Below, one piece after another: positions 8,631 through 17,198 of a DNA stretch of 64,000 nucleotides. Both the position numbers and the translations under genes were made by a program. Positions within the stretch are counted from its first letter, which is position 1; each line of letters starts with the position of its first letter. The notes beneath the pieces were generated by a model, which was given only the letters and a program-made list of their open reading frames with translations, was not told the origin of the DNA and did not search any database. The stretch covers positions 1 to 64,000 of the forward strand of contig JAIOOS010000027.1 of assembly GCA_021414305.1 (NCBI GenBank), given 5' to 3'. Source of the DNA: Burkholderiales bacterium. GTDB taxonomy: Bacteria > Pseudomonadota > Gammaproteobacteria > Burkholderiales > Burkholderiaceae_C.

Positions 8631-9730
8631 GCCCTTCGCGGATCCGGGGCTTCGCCTGCGGGCTGGCCTCGGCACTCGCCGTCGCCGCCGGGGTGGCGCC
8701 CGCCGCCGACGAGGCATCGGTCGTCGCACCGGTGGTCGGCAACCCGCCGACGATCCTGACCGCGCCGGAAGACCGGCGCACACCCGACCAGACCTTCCTC
8801 ACCTTTCCCGAGTGGTACCTGGTGCACAGCCCGGCCGAGTACGCGCGCTTCCTCGCGCGCAGCGAGCCGCCGAGCTCATTTCCGCTGTTCGCGCACATCG
8901 GCCAGTTCTGGCAGGGTTATCACGCGGTCAATCGCGAGGTCGCGCGGTACCCCTTCAACGCCGGCTACCACCTGATGGTGATGGTGATCGGCACCAGCAC
9001 GACGGTCGAGTACGCGCTCAGGGGCATCTACGAGCACACCATCGGCCGGGTCGCCGAAGCGACCGTCGGCGGCAGCGTGCCGGTCGCCGAGGAGCGCCTC
9101 CATGCCGCCTACGCGCAGGCCTACGTCGACTTCATCCGCATCGAGCCCTGGTACAAGTTCGATTTCGTCGCGCCGCTGGCCGAGCTCTGGTCGGACCTGC
9201 CGCTCTCGGGGCCGAACCTGATCCGCCGCTGGGAACGCCGCTTCGCGCTCACGACCGAGCTGCTCGTCAAGGAAGGCTATGCGCGCCTCATCAAGCTCGG
9301 CACGCAGTCGGTGTACGACGCGCCCAAGCCCGTCACCGCGGTGGTGCTGAGCAAGGCGCCCGAGCCGGACGTCGCCACCTGGCCCGACTACGCCGCCAGC
9401 AAGACCGTGGGCAGCGGCGAAGGCCCCGAGGTGCTCGCGACGATCCCCCGCTACGAGGCGTTCACCGCTTACAGCCGATGGCTGGCCGGCCAGGGCATCG
9501 ACTTCCGCGAGATCGCGGGCAATGACGGCGAGGTGCTCGTGAGCGTGATCGTGCCCGCCGCCTGGATGAGCTCGGGCCCGGGCCGGACCCTGTTCGAGCA
9601 GCCCATCATCACCCGCCCCGGGCAGAAGCGGGTCGTGCTCGCGGTGCGCGTCAACCAGCTCGCGACACTGCTCCGCTCGTGGGGCGAGAAGCGCGGCGGC
9701 GTGCTCGTCGAGCACATCTACGACTTCTGA
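8627..9730 (+). CDS. Exported protein of unknown function
   Basis: I do not recognise this 367-residue protein. The N-terminus (RIRGFACGLASALAVAAGVAPAADE) looks like a Sec signal peptide with cleavage near residue 27, so it is probably periplasmic. The mature part is rich in aromatic residues, with conserved-looking blocks FLTFPEWYLVHSPAEYARFL, HIGQFWQGYHAVNREV, GYHLMVMVIGTSTTVEYALR and IRIEPWYKFDF. A hydrophobic stretch near residue 120-133 could be a membrane or core segment. No cofactor motif is visible. It is coupled by four-base overlap to the oxidase-methyltransferase upstream and by one base to the hydrolase downstream, so the three proteins probably serve one pathway. Confidence 0.8.
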   Translation: MSPSRIRGFACGLASALAVAAGVAPAADEASVVAPVVGNPPTILTAPEDRRTPDQTFLTFPEWYLVHSPAEYARFLARSEPPSSFPLFAHIGQFWQGYHAVNREVARYPFNAGYHLMVMVIGTSTTVEYALRGIYEHTIGRVAEATVGGSVPVAEERLHAAYAQAYVDFIRIEPWYKFDFVAPLAELWSDLPLSGPNLIRRWERRFALTTELLVKEGYARLIKLGTQSVYDAPKPVTAVVLSKAPEPDVATWPDYAASKTVGSGEGPEVLATIPRYEAFTAYSRWLAGQGIDFREIAGNDGEVLVSVIVPAAWMSSGPGRTLFEQPIITRPGQKRVVLAVRVNQLATLLRSWGEKRGGVLVEHIYDF

Positions 9731-10827
9731 TGCGCCGCGCACTCGCCCGCCTGCTGATCGCGGCGCTTTTCCTTGTGCTGCTGCTGGCGCTCGGGCTCGC
9801 CGGCTGGCTGGGCTATGCCAGCATGAAGCGCAGCCAGCGCGAGCGCATGACGGCCGAATCGCTGGCCCCGGCCACGGGCCGCTGGGTGGAGGTCGGCGAC
9901 AGCCGTCTGTTCGTCCAGGAATGGGGCCCGCGGGATGGCCCCGTGCTGCTGCTCACGCATGGCACCGGCGCTTGGAGCGGCACCTGGTTCGAGCTGCCCG
10001 ATGCGTTGGCCGCCGCCGGCTGGCGCGTCGTCGCCGTCGACCTGCCGCCGTTCGGCTTTAGCGTCTCGAGCAGCCGCACCGGCGAACTCGACTATTCGCG
10101 GCCCGCCCAGGCGGCGCGGCTGCTGCGCCTGATCGAGTCGCTCGGCGGAGCGGGAGAAATCACCTTGGTCGGCCATTCGTTCGGCGCCGGCCCTGCGCTC
10201 GAGGCTGCTGTGCGCGACTCCTCGCACCTGCGCCGGCTGGTGCTGGTCGATGCTGCACTCGGCCTCGGCCCGGCGGGCGAAGCGCCGAGCTGCAGCCCGC
10301 TGCCGGCCTGGGCGTCGTGGATGTTCGGCCGCCGCGACGTCCGCGCCGCCCTGATCTCCGGCAGCGCGACCTATCCCGACTTCACCGCCAGCCTGCTCGG
10401 CACCTTCGTCCACCGCAAGGACGCGGTCACGCCCGAACGGGTCGCCGCCTACCAGGTGCCGATGCGCCGGTTCTCCTACGGCGCCGACCTCGGCGACTGG
10501 GCCTACGCCTTCGCCAACGCCGGCTGCGAGCCGGCGGCGAGCCTGGATCCGCAGAAGCTCACCGCCTGGTCGCGCGGCGGCCCGCCGGTCGTCCTGGTCT
10601 GGGGCGCGGCCGACACGATCACGCCGATCGCCCAGGCCCGCGCCCTGATGCGCTGGATGCCCGAGGCGATACTCGTCGAGCTGCCCGACCTGGGCCACAT
10701 TCCGCACATCGAGGACCCGGCCGCGTTCGGGGCGGCGCTGCTCGGCGCCGTCGGCCGGGCCGAGCCCGTCGTCCGCCCAGCCGCCCCGGGGGCCAAAGCC
10801 CCGCCACGCAAAGACCACCGACCATGA
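9730..10827 (+). CDS. Membrane-anchored alpha/beta hydrolase
   Basis: Hydrolase of 365 residues with one N-terminal hydrophobic segment (residues 7-29, preceded by arginines), which suggests an inner-membrane anchor with the catalytic domain in the periplasm. Catalytic features fit the alpha/beta-hydrolase fold: oxyanion HGTG at 77-80, nucleophile elbow GHSFGAG with Ser150, acid Asp295 in WGAADTITPI, and His323 in DLGHIPHIEDP. The chemical substrate cannot be told. The family includes esterases, haloalkane dehalogenases and C-C hydrolases. Start and stop of the neighbours overlap (TGATG upstream, ATGA downstream), which indicates a tightly coupled operon. Confidence 0.88.
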   Translation: MRRALARLLIAALFLVLLLALGLAGWLGYASMKRSQRERMTAESLAPATGRWVEVGDSRLFVQEWGPRDGPVLLLTHGTGAWSGTWFELPDALAAAGWRVVAVDLPPFGFSVSSSRTGELDYSRPAQAARLLRLIESLGGAGEITLVGHSFGAGPALEAAVRDSSHLRRLVLVDAALGLGPAGEAPSCSPLPAWASWMFGRRDVRAALISGSATYPDFTASLLGTFVHRKDAVTPERVAAYQVPMRRFSYGADLGDWAYAFANAGCEPAASLDPQKLTAWSRGGPPVVLVWGAADTITPIAQARALMRWMPEAILVELPDLGHIPHIEDPAAFGAALLGAVGRAEPVVRPAAPGAKAPPRKDHRP

Positions 10828-11801
10828 CCCTGCGCCTCTCCTCCCTCACGGCGGTCCTCGTCGCCCTGCTCGCCGCGTGCTCAGGCGCCGCCGCGCAAAC
10901 CGCCTGGCCCGAGCGGCCGATCACGATGATCGTGCCCTTCCCGCCCGGCGGCGTGGCCGACACGGTGGCGCGACCGCTGGCCGAAGCGCTGGGGCGCGAG
11001 CTCAAGCAATCGGTGATCGTCGAGAACAAGGCGGGCGCCGGCGGCGCTCTCGGCATCGGCATGGCGGCGCGCGCCCCCGCCGATGGTTACACGGTGCTGC
11101 TCAGCCTCTCGTCGATCTCCATCCTGCCCGAGGCCGATGCGATCCTGAACCGCAAGCCCGCGTACACGCTCGACCAGTTCAAGCCGATCGCCCGCTTCAC
11201 GGCCGACCCGACGGTGCTGGTGGTTCGCGCCGATTCGCCGTGGCGCACGCTGCAGGAGTTCGTGGCCGACATGAAGCGCCAGCCGGCGCGCTACAACTAC
11301 GGCAGCTCCGGCAACTACGGAACCATGCACGTGCCGATGGAGATGCTCAAGTCCTCGGCCGGATTTCGCATGACGCACATTCCGTACACCGGCGCCGGTC
11401 CGGCGATCGTCGCCTTGCTCGCAGGGCAGATCGACGCGATCGCCAGCGGTCCCTCGACCGTGGTGCAGCAGATCCAGGCCGGCAAGCTCCGCGCCCTGGC
11501 GCACTGGGGCGAGCAGCCGCTCGCCGCCCTGCCGGGGGTGCCCAGCCTGTCGCAAAGCGGCTACCCGGTGCGCTTTGCGCAATGGTCGGCCCTGTTCGTG
11601 CCGAGCAAGACGCCCGACGACGTGATCCAGAAGCTGCGCGCCGCGGCGGCGCGTGCCGCCGCCGAACCGACCGTGCGCCAGGTGGTGAACAAGGCGGGCA
11701 GCCCGATCGAGTACCTCGACGCGCCCGAGTTCCAGACCTACTGGGACGCCGACGCCGCGGTGATGACCCAGGCCGTGCGCAAGATCGGCAAGCTCGAGTG
11801 A
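10824..11801 (+). CDS. Bug-family (tripartite tricarboxylate transporter) solute-binding protein
   Basis: Periplasmic solute receptor of 325 residues of the Bug/TctC family, greatly expanded in Burkholderiales; members bind carboxylates and other small ligands, and many have no dedicated transporter nearby. The signal region contains LLAAC (possible lipobox at residues 15-19) followed by AAAQ, so it may be lipidated or cleaved by signal peptidase I. Family motifs are WPERPITMIVPFPPGGVAD, VENKAGAGGALG, PARYNYGSSGNYG and IPYTGAGPAIVALLAGQID. No TctA/TctB membrane genes are adjacent. It is the last gene of the plus-strand run and ends 13 bases from the convergent rRNA methyltransferase gene. Confidence 0.93.
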   Translation: MTLRLSSLTAVLVALLAACSGAAAQTAWPERPITMIVPFPPGGVADTVARPLAEALGRELKQSVIVENKAGAGGALGIGMAARAPADGYTVLLSLSSISILPEADAILNRKPAYTLDQFKPIARFTADPTVLVVRADSPWRTLQEFVADMKRQPARYNYGSSGNYGTMHVPMEMLKSSAGFRMTHIPYTGAGPAIVALLAGQIDAIASGPSTVVQQIQAGKLRALAHWGEQPLAALPGVPSLSQSGYPVRFAQWSALFVPSKTPDDVIQKLRAAAARAAAEPTVRQVVNKAGSPIEYLDAPEFQTYWDADAAVMTQAVRKIGKLE

Positions 11802-11814
11802 GAACGCTGCTGCG

Positions 11815-12597
11815 CTAGCCCCGCTGACGCGCAGATTCGTACAGGCAGATCGCGGCCGCGGCGGCGACGTTGAGCGACTCCTCGCCGCCGGGCTGGGGAA
11901 TGCGCACGACCGAAGCGCAGCGCGCCTGCACCGCGGCGCTGGCGCCGGCGCCCTCGTTGCCGAACACCCAGGCGCAGGGCCAGGCGAGCGCCGCCTCGGC
12001 CACGCTCTGCCCGCCGTGCGAGCTGGTGCCGACGAGGGGAATCGCCAGCGTCTCCAGGTCGCTCTCGTGGCGGTTCTCGATCAGGTCGAGGCCGAAGTGC
12101 GCGCCCATCCCGGCGCGCAGAACCTTCGGCGACCACAGCGACGCCGTCCCCTCAAGGGCGATCACCTGGGCGAAGCCGAACGCGGCCGCGCTGCGCAGGA
12201 TCGAGCCGACGTTGCCGGCGTCCTGCACCCGGTCGAGGACGACGCTGGGCGCATCGGAGCGAATGGCAGGCGGCGCTGGCAGCGGCACGACGTAGACGAC
12301 CGGCGGCGGCGTCTCCAGCCCGCTCAGCTCGGCCAGCGCCGCGTCGGCGACGACCACGGTCGACGCGGCGGCCTCCGCCAGCGCGACGTGAGCGCCCTGC
12401 TGCCAGGCGCTCTCCGCCAGTAGCGCGTGCAGCGCCGGTACGCGGCCGCGCGCGACCCAGGCCTGGCAGAGGTGCTCGCCTTCGAGCAGGAGCTGTCCGG
12501 CCTTGCGGTACTCGCCCGGATGCCGGGCCAACTTTCGCAGCCGAACGAGCAGCGGGTTGTCGCGCGAGGTGACGTAGGTGAGCTTGTTGCCGGCCAC
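11815..12597 (-). CDS. TrmH/SpoU-family RNA 2'-O-methyltransferase
   Basis: SAM-dependent ribose methyltransferase of the SPOUT class, 260 residues. The N-terminal substrate-binding region begins with TSRDNPLLVRLRKLA and GQLLLEGEHLC, as in the RlmB/TsnR-like group. The knotted C-terminal domain carries motif 1 (DAGNVGSILRSAAAFG), motif 2 (FGNEGAG) and motif 3 (IPQPGGEESLNVAAAAAI). The target is an rRNA or tRNA position that cannot be read from sequence. The start is a GTG (12595-12597), 10 bases after rnhB, so it is the last gene of the long lpx/bam run. Confidence 0.88.
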   Translation of the reverse strand: MAGNKLTYVTSRDNPLLVRLRKLARHPGEYRKAGQLLLEGEHLCQAWVARGRVPALHALLAESAWQQGAHVALAEAAASTVVVADAALAELSGLETPPPVVYVVPLPAPPAIRSDAPSVVLDRVQDAGNVGSILRSAAAFGFAQVIALEGTASLWSPKVLRAGMGAHFGLDLIENRHESDLETLAIPLVGTSSHGGQSVAEAALAWPCAWVFGNEGAGASAAVQARCASVVRIPQPGGEESLNVAAAAAICLYESARQRG

Positions 12598-12607
12598 CCT
12601 CGCCCTC

Positions 12608-13234
12608 TCAGAACAGCCTGTCCATGACCTCGCGCACCGGCGCGAAGCTGCGCCGGTGATGCCTGCAGGCGCCGTGCTCGCGCAGGGCGGCGAGGTGCTC
12701 CGGCGTGGAGTAGCCCTTGTGGCCGTCGAAGCCGTACTCGGGATGCTCGTCGTGCAGGGCGATCAGCAGGCGGTCGCGATGAACCTTGGCGATGATCGAG
12801 GCGGCCGAAATCGCCCGCACCCGCGCATCACCGCCGACGACGGTGCGCACCGGCATGCCGAGCTCGGGCCGCTGGTTGCCGTCGACCAGGACGATGCTCG
12901 GCTGCTGGCTCAGCCCCTCGACCGCGCGGCGCATCGCCAGCAGCGCGGCGCGCAGGATGTTGAAGCGGTCGATCTCCTCGACGCTCGCCTCGGCGACGCT
13001 GCAGCAGACGGCGCGACGGCGGATCTCGCGGTCGAGCCGCTCGCGCTCCTCGGGCCGCAGCAGCTTCGAGTCGTTCAGGCCGCGGATCGTCCCCCGCTCG
13101 GAAAGGATCACCGCCGCCGCCACCACCGGCCCGGCGAGCGGGCCGCGGCCGACCTCGTCGACGCCAGCCATCGGCCCGCTCACGTCGACGATCAGGCGCA
13201 ACTTGTCGGCGCGAAAGAAGGTCCTGGCGTGCAT
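12608..13234 (-). CDS. rnhB: Ribonuclease HII
   Basis: Endonuclease that cuts RNA in RNA-DNA hybrids and removes misincorporated ribonucleotides. From ATG 13232-13234 it has 208 residues, the usual length. The active-site block [19 protein letters not shown] gives the metal-binding Asp26 and Glu27. Further family features are [14 protein letters not shown] (third acidic residue), [13 protein letters not shown] and the C-terminal [11 protein letters not shown]. The frame is open further upstream, but only as antisense-like extension over lpxB. It lies 7 bases after lpxB, and the lpxA-lpxB-rnhB order is classical for proteobacteria. Confidence 0.96.
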   Translation of the reverse strand: MHARTFFRADKLRLIVDVSGPMAGVDEVGRGPLAGPVVAAAVILSERGTIRGLNDSKLLRPEERERLDREIRRRAVCCSVAEASVEEIDRFNILRAALLAMRRAVEGLSQQPSIVLVDGNQRPELGMPVRTVVGGDARVRAISAASIIAKVHRDRLLIALHDEHPEYGFDGHKGYSTPEHLAALREHGACRHHRRSFAPVREVMDRLF

Positions 13235-13241
13235 CGCGCCA

Positions 13242-14387
13242 TCATCCCTTGAGAACGGCTTCGATCGCGTCGGTGGCCAGGCGCGCCGTGTCGCGGCGCA
13301 GCTCCCGGTGCACCGCCTCGAACCGCACCCGCAGGGCCTCGCACGCGGCCGGGTCGTCGAGCCACTTGAACGCCGCCGCGGCGATCTTCTCCGGGCTCGC
13401 GTCGCGCTGCAGCAGCTCCGGCACCGCGAAGTCGCGCAGCAGGATGTTCGGCAGCGAGATCCAGGGCTGGTAGTGCATGCGCTTGCCCATCTGCCAGGAG
13501 ATGGCGTGCATCGCATAGACGACGACCAGCGGCCGCTTGAAGAGGGCCGCCTCGAGCGTCGCCGTGCCGCTGGCGACCAGCGCCACGTCGCAGGCGGCGA
13601 GCGCGTCGTGCGAGCGGCCGTCGAGCAGCTCGATCGGCACCTCGGGAGCGTACTGGCGGCGGATCGGCTCGATCACGTGGCGCAGCCCGGTGACGACCGG
13701 CACGACGAAGCGCGTTCCCGGCCGCGCCTTGAAGATCTCGCGGGCGGCGCCGAACAGGCGCGGCGCCACGTACTGGATCTCCGAGCGGCGGCTGCCCGGC
13801 AGCACCGCGATCAGCGTCTCGTGTTCGCCCACGCCGAGCCCGGCCCGCGCTTCGGCCCGCGGCGCCTCGAGCGGGATCTCGCTGGCGATCGGGTGGCCGA
13901 CGTAGACCGCGTTGACGCCGTGCTTGGCGTAGATCTCGGGCTCGAACGGAAAGATGCAGAGCACCAGGTCGGCAGCCTTCTTGATCTTCTCGACCCGCTT
14001 GCCACGCCATGCCCAGATCGAGGGGCTGATGAAGTGCACCGTCTTGACGCCCGCGGCGCGCAGCTTGACCTCGAGGTCGAGGTTGAAGTCGGGCGCGTCG
14101 ACGCCGATGAAGACGTCGGGCTTGTCCTTCATCAGCCGCTCGGTGAGCTGGTTGCGGATGCCGACGATCTCGCGGAAGTGGCCGAGCACCTCGACGTAGC
14201 CGCGCACGGCGAGCTTGTCGTGCGGCCACCAGGCGGCAAAGCCGCGCTCGGCCATCTTCGGCCCGCCGATGCCTTCGGCCGTGAGCGCCGGCCAGCGGGC
14301 GCGCAAACCGTCGAGCAGCAGGCCGGCGAGGACGTCGCCGGAGGCCTCGCCCGCGACCATCGCGAAGCGCGGAGATTCAGGATTCAT
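13242..14387 (-). CDS. lpxB: Lipid-A-disaccharide synthase
   Basis: Glycosyltransferase (GT19) that condenses UDP-2,3-diacylglucosamine with lipid X to form the lipid A disaccharide at the inner face of the inner membrane. It has 381 residues, normal length. Family features are the N-terminal [13 protein letters not shown], the GIGGPKM block, [15 protein letters not shown], the [20 protein letters not shown] segment and [15 protein letters not shown], which lies in the nucleotide-binding half. It lies between lpxA and rnhB with spacers of 18 and 7 bases. Confidence 0.97.
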   Translation of the reverse strand: MNPESPRFAMVAGEASGDVLAGLLLDGLRARWPALTAEGIGGPKMAERGFAAWWPHDKLAVRGYVEVLGHFREIVGIRNQLTERLMKDKPDVFIGVDAPDFNLDLEVKLRAAGVKTVHFISPSIWAWRGKRVEKIKKAADLVLCIFPFEPEIYAKHGVNAVYVGHPIASEIPLEAPRAEARAGLGVGEHETLIAVLPGSRRSEIQYVAPRLFGAAREIFKARPGTRFVVPVVTGLRHVIEPIRRQYAPEVPIELLDGRSHDALAACDVALVASGTATLEAALFKRPLVVVYAMHAISWQMGKRMHYQPWISLPNILLRDFAVPELLQRDASPEKIAAAAFKWLDDPAACEALRVRFEAVHRELRRDTARLATDAIEAVLKG

Positions 14388-14405
14388 TTTTCGAAGGAAG
14401 GAAAG

Positions 14406-15194
14406 TCAGCGCGCGATGCCCCGCGTCGCGTCGGCGAGGAACGCCGTCATGAGCTGCACTTCGGCCGCAGCCTCGGGCTGGCTCTCTGCCAGGGCGGCGA
14501 TGCGCGCGCGCGCCTCGTCGAAAGTGAGGCCCTCGCGGTAGAGCAGGCGGTGCATCTGCTTGACCGCGGCGATCCTCTCAGCGCTGAAGCCGCGCCGGCG
14601 CAGGCCCTCGACGTTGAAGCCGCGCACCGCCAGCGGGTTGCCGTCGACCATCATGTACGGCGGCACGTCCTTCGAGACGTGGCTGGCGAAGGCGCACATC
14701 GCGTGCGCGCCGAACTTCACGAACTGGTGCAGGCCGCTCTGCCCGCCGACGATGGCCCAGTCGCCCAGGTGCACATGGCCGGCCAGGCCGGCGAAGCTGG
14801 CGATGATGGTCTGGTTGCCGATCCGGCAGTCGTGCGCGATGTGCACGTAGGCCATGATCCAGTTGTCGTCGCCGATCACCGTCTTGCCCGCGTCCTGGAC
14901 CGTGCCGAGGTGGATCGAGCAGAACTCGCGGATCGTGTTGCGATCGCCGATCTCGAGCTCGGTCGGCTCGCCGGCGTACTTCTTGTCCTGCGGCGGCGTG
15001 CCGATCGAGCAAGACTGGTGAATCCGGTTGTCGCGGCCGATCGTCGTGTGCCCCTCGATCAGCGTGTGCGGGCCGACGGTCGTGCCCGAGCCGATGCGAA
15101 CGTTCCTGCGGACGATGCTGTACGCGTCGACCGAGACGGTGTCGTCGAGCTCGGCGCCGGCCTCGACGATGGCCGTCGGGTGGATCGTCGCCAT
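14406..15194 (-). CDS. lpxA: UDP-N-acetylglucosamine acyltransferase
   Basis: First enzyme of lipid A synthesis; transfers a hydroxyacyl chain from acyl carrier protein to the 3-OH of UDP-GlcNAc. The 262-residue protein has a left-handed beta-helix made of hexapeptide repeats (TIGRDN, EIGDRN, RIGNQT) and an alpha-helical C-terminus. The AYVHIAHDC segment contains the catalytic histidine (about His121, corresponding to His125 of E. coli). [17 protein letters not shown] and [12 protein letters not shown] are typical. It starts nine bases after fabZ. Confidence 0.97.
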   Translation of the reverse strand: MATIHPTAIVEAGAELDDTVSVDAYSIVRRNVRIGSGTTVGPHTLIEGHTTIGRDNRIHQSCSIGTPPQDKKYAGEPTELEIGDRNTIREFCSIHLGTVQDAGKTVIGDDNWIMAYVHIAHDCRIGNQTIIASFAGLAGHVHLGDWAIVGGQSGLHQFVKFGAHAMCAFASHVSKDVPPYMMVDGNPLAVRGFNVEGLRRRGFSAERIAAVKQMHRLLYREGLTFDEARARIAALAESQPEAAAEVQLMTAFLADATRGIAR

Positions 15195-15203
15195 GGCGCC
15201 GGC

Positions 15204-15647
15204 CTACTCGATGCGGCGAACGGTACAGGTGAGCTGCGCCTCGACGGCCAGCTCGCCGTCGACGGACGCCCGACTGCTGAACTTGAACACCCCCGACTTC
15301 ATGCGATCGAGGGTGACGTCGAGAATCAGCTGGTCGCCGGGCTCGACCGGTCGCTTGAAGCGCGCCGCGTCGATGCCGGCGAAATAGTAGATCTGGTTCT
15401 CCTCGGGCGACGCACCCACCGCGTCGAACGAGAGCAGCGCCGCCGCCTGCGCAAGGGCCTCGATCATCATCACGCCGGGCATCACCGGGCGCTTCGGGAA
15501 ATGACCGAGGAAATACGGCTCGTTCGCCGAGACGTTCTTCACCGCCTTGATCCGCTTGCCATGCTCGAGCTCGAGCACCCGGTCCACCATGAGGAACGGA
15601 TAGCGGTGCGGCAATTGCTTGAGGATCTGGTGGATGTCCAGCTTCAT
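15204..15647 (-). CDS. fabZ: (3R)-hydroxyacyl-ACP dehydratase FabZ
   Basis: Hot-dog-fold dehydratase that removes water from beta-hydroxyacyl-ACP during fatty acid elongation. With ATG 15645-15647 it has 147 residues, as expected. The central motif [17 protein letters not shown] carries the catalytic His49 and Glu63. Other family marks are [15 protein letters not shown] and the C-terminal [17 protein letters not shown]. The start overlaps the lpxD stop (ATGA), so the enzyme sharing the hydroxyacyl-ACP pool with LpxA and LpxD is translated with them. Confidence 0.97.
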   Translation of the reverse strand: MKLDIHQILKQLPHRYPFLMVDRVLELEHGKRIKAVKNVSANEPYFLGHFPKRPVMPGVMMIEALAQAAALLSFDAVGASPEENQIYYFAGIDAARFKRPVEPGDQLILDVTLDRMKSGVFKFSSRASVDGELAVEAQLTCTVRRIE

Positions 15648-16675
15648 GACTGCTTCTTCTCCAGCGCCCGCACCCGTTCGCGCAAGGCGTGCAGATTGCG
15701 CAGCGTGGCTGCGTTCTTCTCCCATGAGGCATTGTCGTCGAACGGGAACAGGCCGCTGTAGACGCCGGCCTTGGCGATGGAACGCGTGACCTGCGTCGCG
15801 CCGGTGATGACCACGCGGTCGGCGATGCTCACGTGGCCGTTGATGCCGACCCCACCGCCGATCATGCAGTGCGCGCCGATCGTGGCGCTGCCGGCGATGC
15901 CGACGCAGCCGGCGATCGCGGTGTGCGCGCCGATGCGCACGTTGTGGCCGATCTGCACCAGGTTGTCGATCTTGACGCCGTCGCCGATCAGCGTGTCGCC
16001 GGCGGCGCCGCGGTCGATGCAGCTGTTGGCGCCGATCTCGACGTCGTCGCCGATCCGCACCCGGCCGAGCTGCTCGATCTTTTCCCAGCGGCCGGCGGTC
16101 GGCGCGAAACCGAAGCCGTCGCCGCCGAGCACCGCGCCCGACTGCACGAAGCAGCGCTCGCCGAGCGTGGTCTCGAACATCAGCGTCACCCGCGGGGCGA
16201 GCCGGGTGCCGGCGCCGAGCGAGCAGTCGCGGCCGACGAAGCCGTGCGCGCCGACCACGACGCCGGCGCCGATCGAAGCCCCCGCCTCGACCACGACGAA
16301 CGCGCCGATCGAGGCGTCGGCGGCTACCCGTGCGGCGGGATCGACGACGGCGCTGGCATGCACGCCGGGCGCCGGCGCTGGCCGGGTTCGCGCCGCCCAC
16401 CATTGCGTGAGCCGGGCGAAGTAGAGGTAGGGATCGGGGGTGACGATCGCCGCGCCCCGGGCCAGAGCCGCATCCCTGAACGCCGGAGCGACGATGACGC
16501 AGCCGGCGTGCGAGCCGGCGAGCTGCTTTTCGTAGAGCGGGTTGGCGAGGAAGGCGATCGTCGAGGGCGTCGCCGAGTCGAGCGGCCCGACCGCGTCGAT
16601 GCGCGTCGAGACCTCGCCGATCAGTTCTCCGCCGAGCCTTGCCGCGATCTCGCCGAGCGTGACACTCGCGAGCAT
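15644..16675 (-). CDS. lpxD: UDP-3-O-(3-hydroxyacyl)glucosamine N-acyltransferase
   Basis: Third enzyme of lipid A synthesis; N-acylates the deacetylated glucosamine. It has 343 residues. The N-terminal uridine-binding domain ([36 protein letters not shown]) is followed by a left-handed beta-helix of hexapeptide repeats from about residue 105. The catalytic histidine lies in [13 protein letters not shown]. The sequence [19 protein letters not shown] and the C-terminal helix with [14 protein letters not shown] are typical. It sits four bases after skp and overlaps fabZ by four bases. Confidence 0.97.
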   Translation of the reverse strand: MLASVTLGEIAARLGGELIGEVSTRIDAVGPLDSATPSTIAFLANPLYEKQLAGSHAGCVIVAPAFRDAALARGAAIVTPDPYLYFARLTQWWAARTRPAPAPGVHASAVVDPAARVAADASIGAFVVVEAGASIGAGVVVGAHGFVGRDCSLGAGTRLAPRVTLMFETTLGERCFVQSGAVLGGDGFGFAPTAGRWEKIEQLGRVRIGDDVEIGANSCIDRGAAGDTLIGDGVKIDNLVQIGHNVRIGAHTAIAGCVGIAGSATIGAHCMIGGGVGINGHVSIADRVVITGATQVTRSIAKAGVYSGLFPFDDNASWEKNAATLRNLHALRERVRALEKKQS

Positions 16676-16679
16676 CCGG

Positions 16680-17198
16680 TCACTTGCCGCCCTGGGCGTT
16701 GAGCGCCTTGATCACCTTGTCGGTGATGTCGACCTTGGGGCTCCAGAACACCGCCTCCTGGAGGATCAGGTCGTACTTCTCGGTCTCGAAGATCTGCTTG
16801 ATGACCTTGTTGGTGCGCTCGACGACGGCGCCGAGCTCCTCGTTCTTGCGCTGGCTCAGGTCTTCCTGGAACTCGCGCCGCTTGCGCTGCAGCTCCCGGT
16901 CCTGGTCGACGAGCTCGCGCTGGCGGCGCACCCGCTCCGTCTCGGACAGGGTGGGCGCGTCCTTGTCGAGCCGGTCGCCGGCCGCCTTCAGGCGGTTCGC
17001 GAGGTCGGTGAGGTCCTTCTCGCGCTTGGAGAACTCGGCCTCGAGCTTGGCCTGCGCCGCCTTGGCCGGCACCGCGTCGCGCAACACCCGATCGCTGTTG
17101 ACGTAGCCGATCTTCAGCTCCTGCGCGACGACGCCTGCTGCCATGCCGGCGAGCAAGGCGGCTGCGACGAGCGTTTTCAGAATGCGGATGTTCATCAT
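16680..17198 (-). CDS. skp: Skp/OmpH periplasmic chaperone
   Basis: Trimeric periplasmic holdase for unfolded outer-membrane proteins on their way to the BAM complex. It has 172 residues with a signal peptide ([18 protein letters not shown], cleavage near residue 25) and the family start [16 protein letters not shown] long charged alpha-helical coiled coil follows ([19 protein letters not shown] through [10 protein letters not shown]), then [22 protein letters not shown] and [13 protein letters not shown]. Its start overlaps the bamA stop by one base (TGATG). Confidence 0.95.
   Translation of the reverse strand: MMNIRILKTLVAAALLAGMAAGVVAQELKIGYVNSDRVLRDAVPAKAAQAKLEAEFSKREKDLTDLANRLKAAGDRLDKDAPTLSETERVRRQRELVDQDRELQRKRREFQEDLSQRKNEELGAVVERTNKVIKQIFETEKYDLILQEAVFWSPKVDITDKVIKALNAQGGK

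Noticed and set aside
12786-15761. 991-residue plus-strand frame opposite rnhB, lpxB, lpxA and fabZ
   Set aside because: Shadow of strongly supported minus-strand genes; no start signal or recognisable domain.
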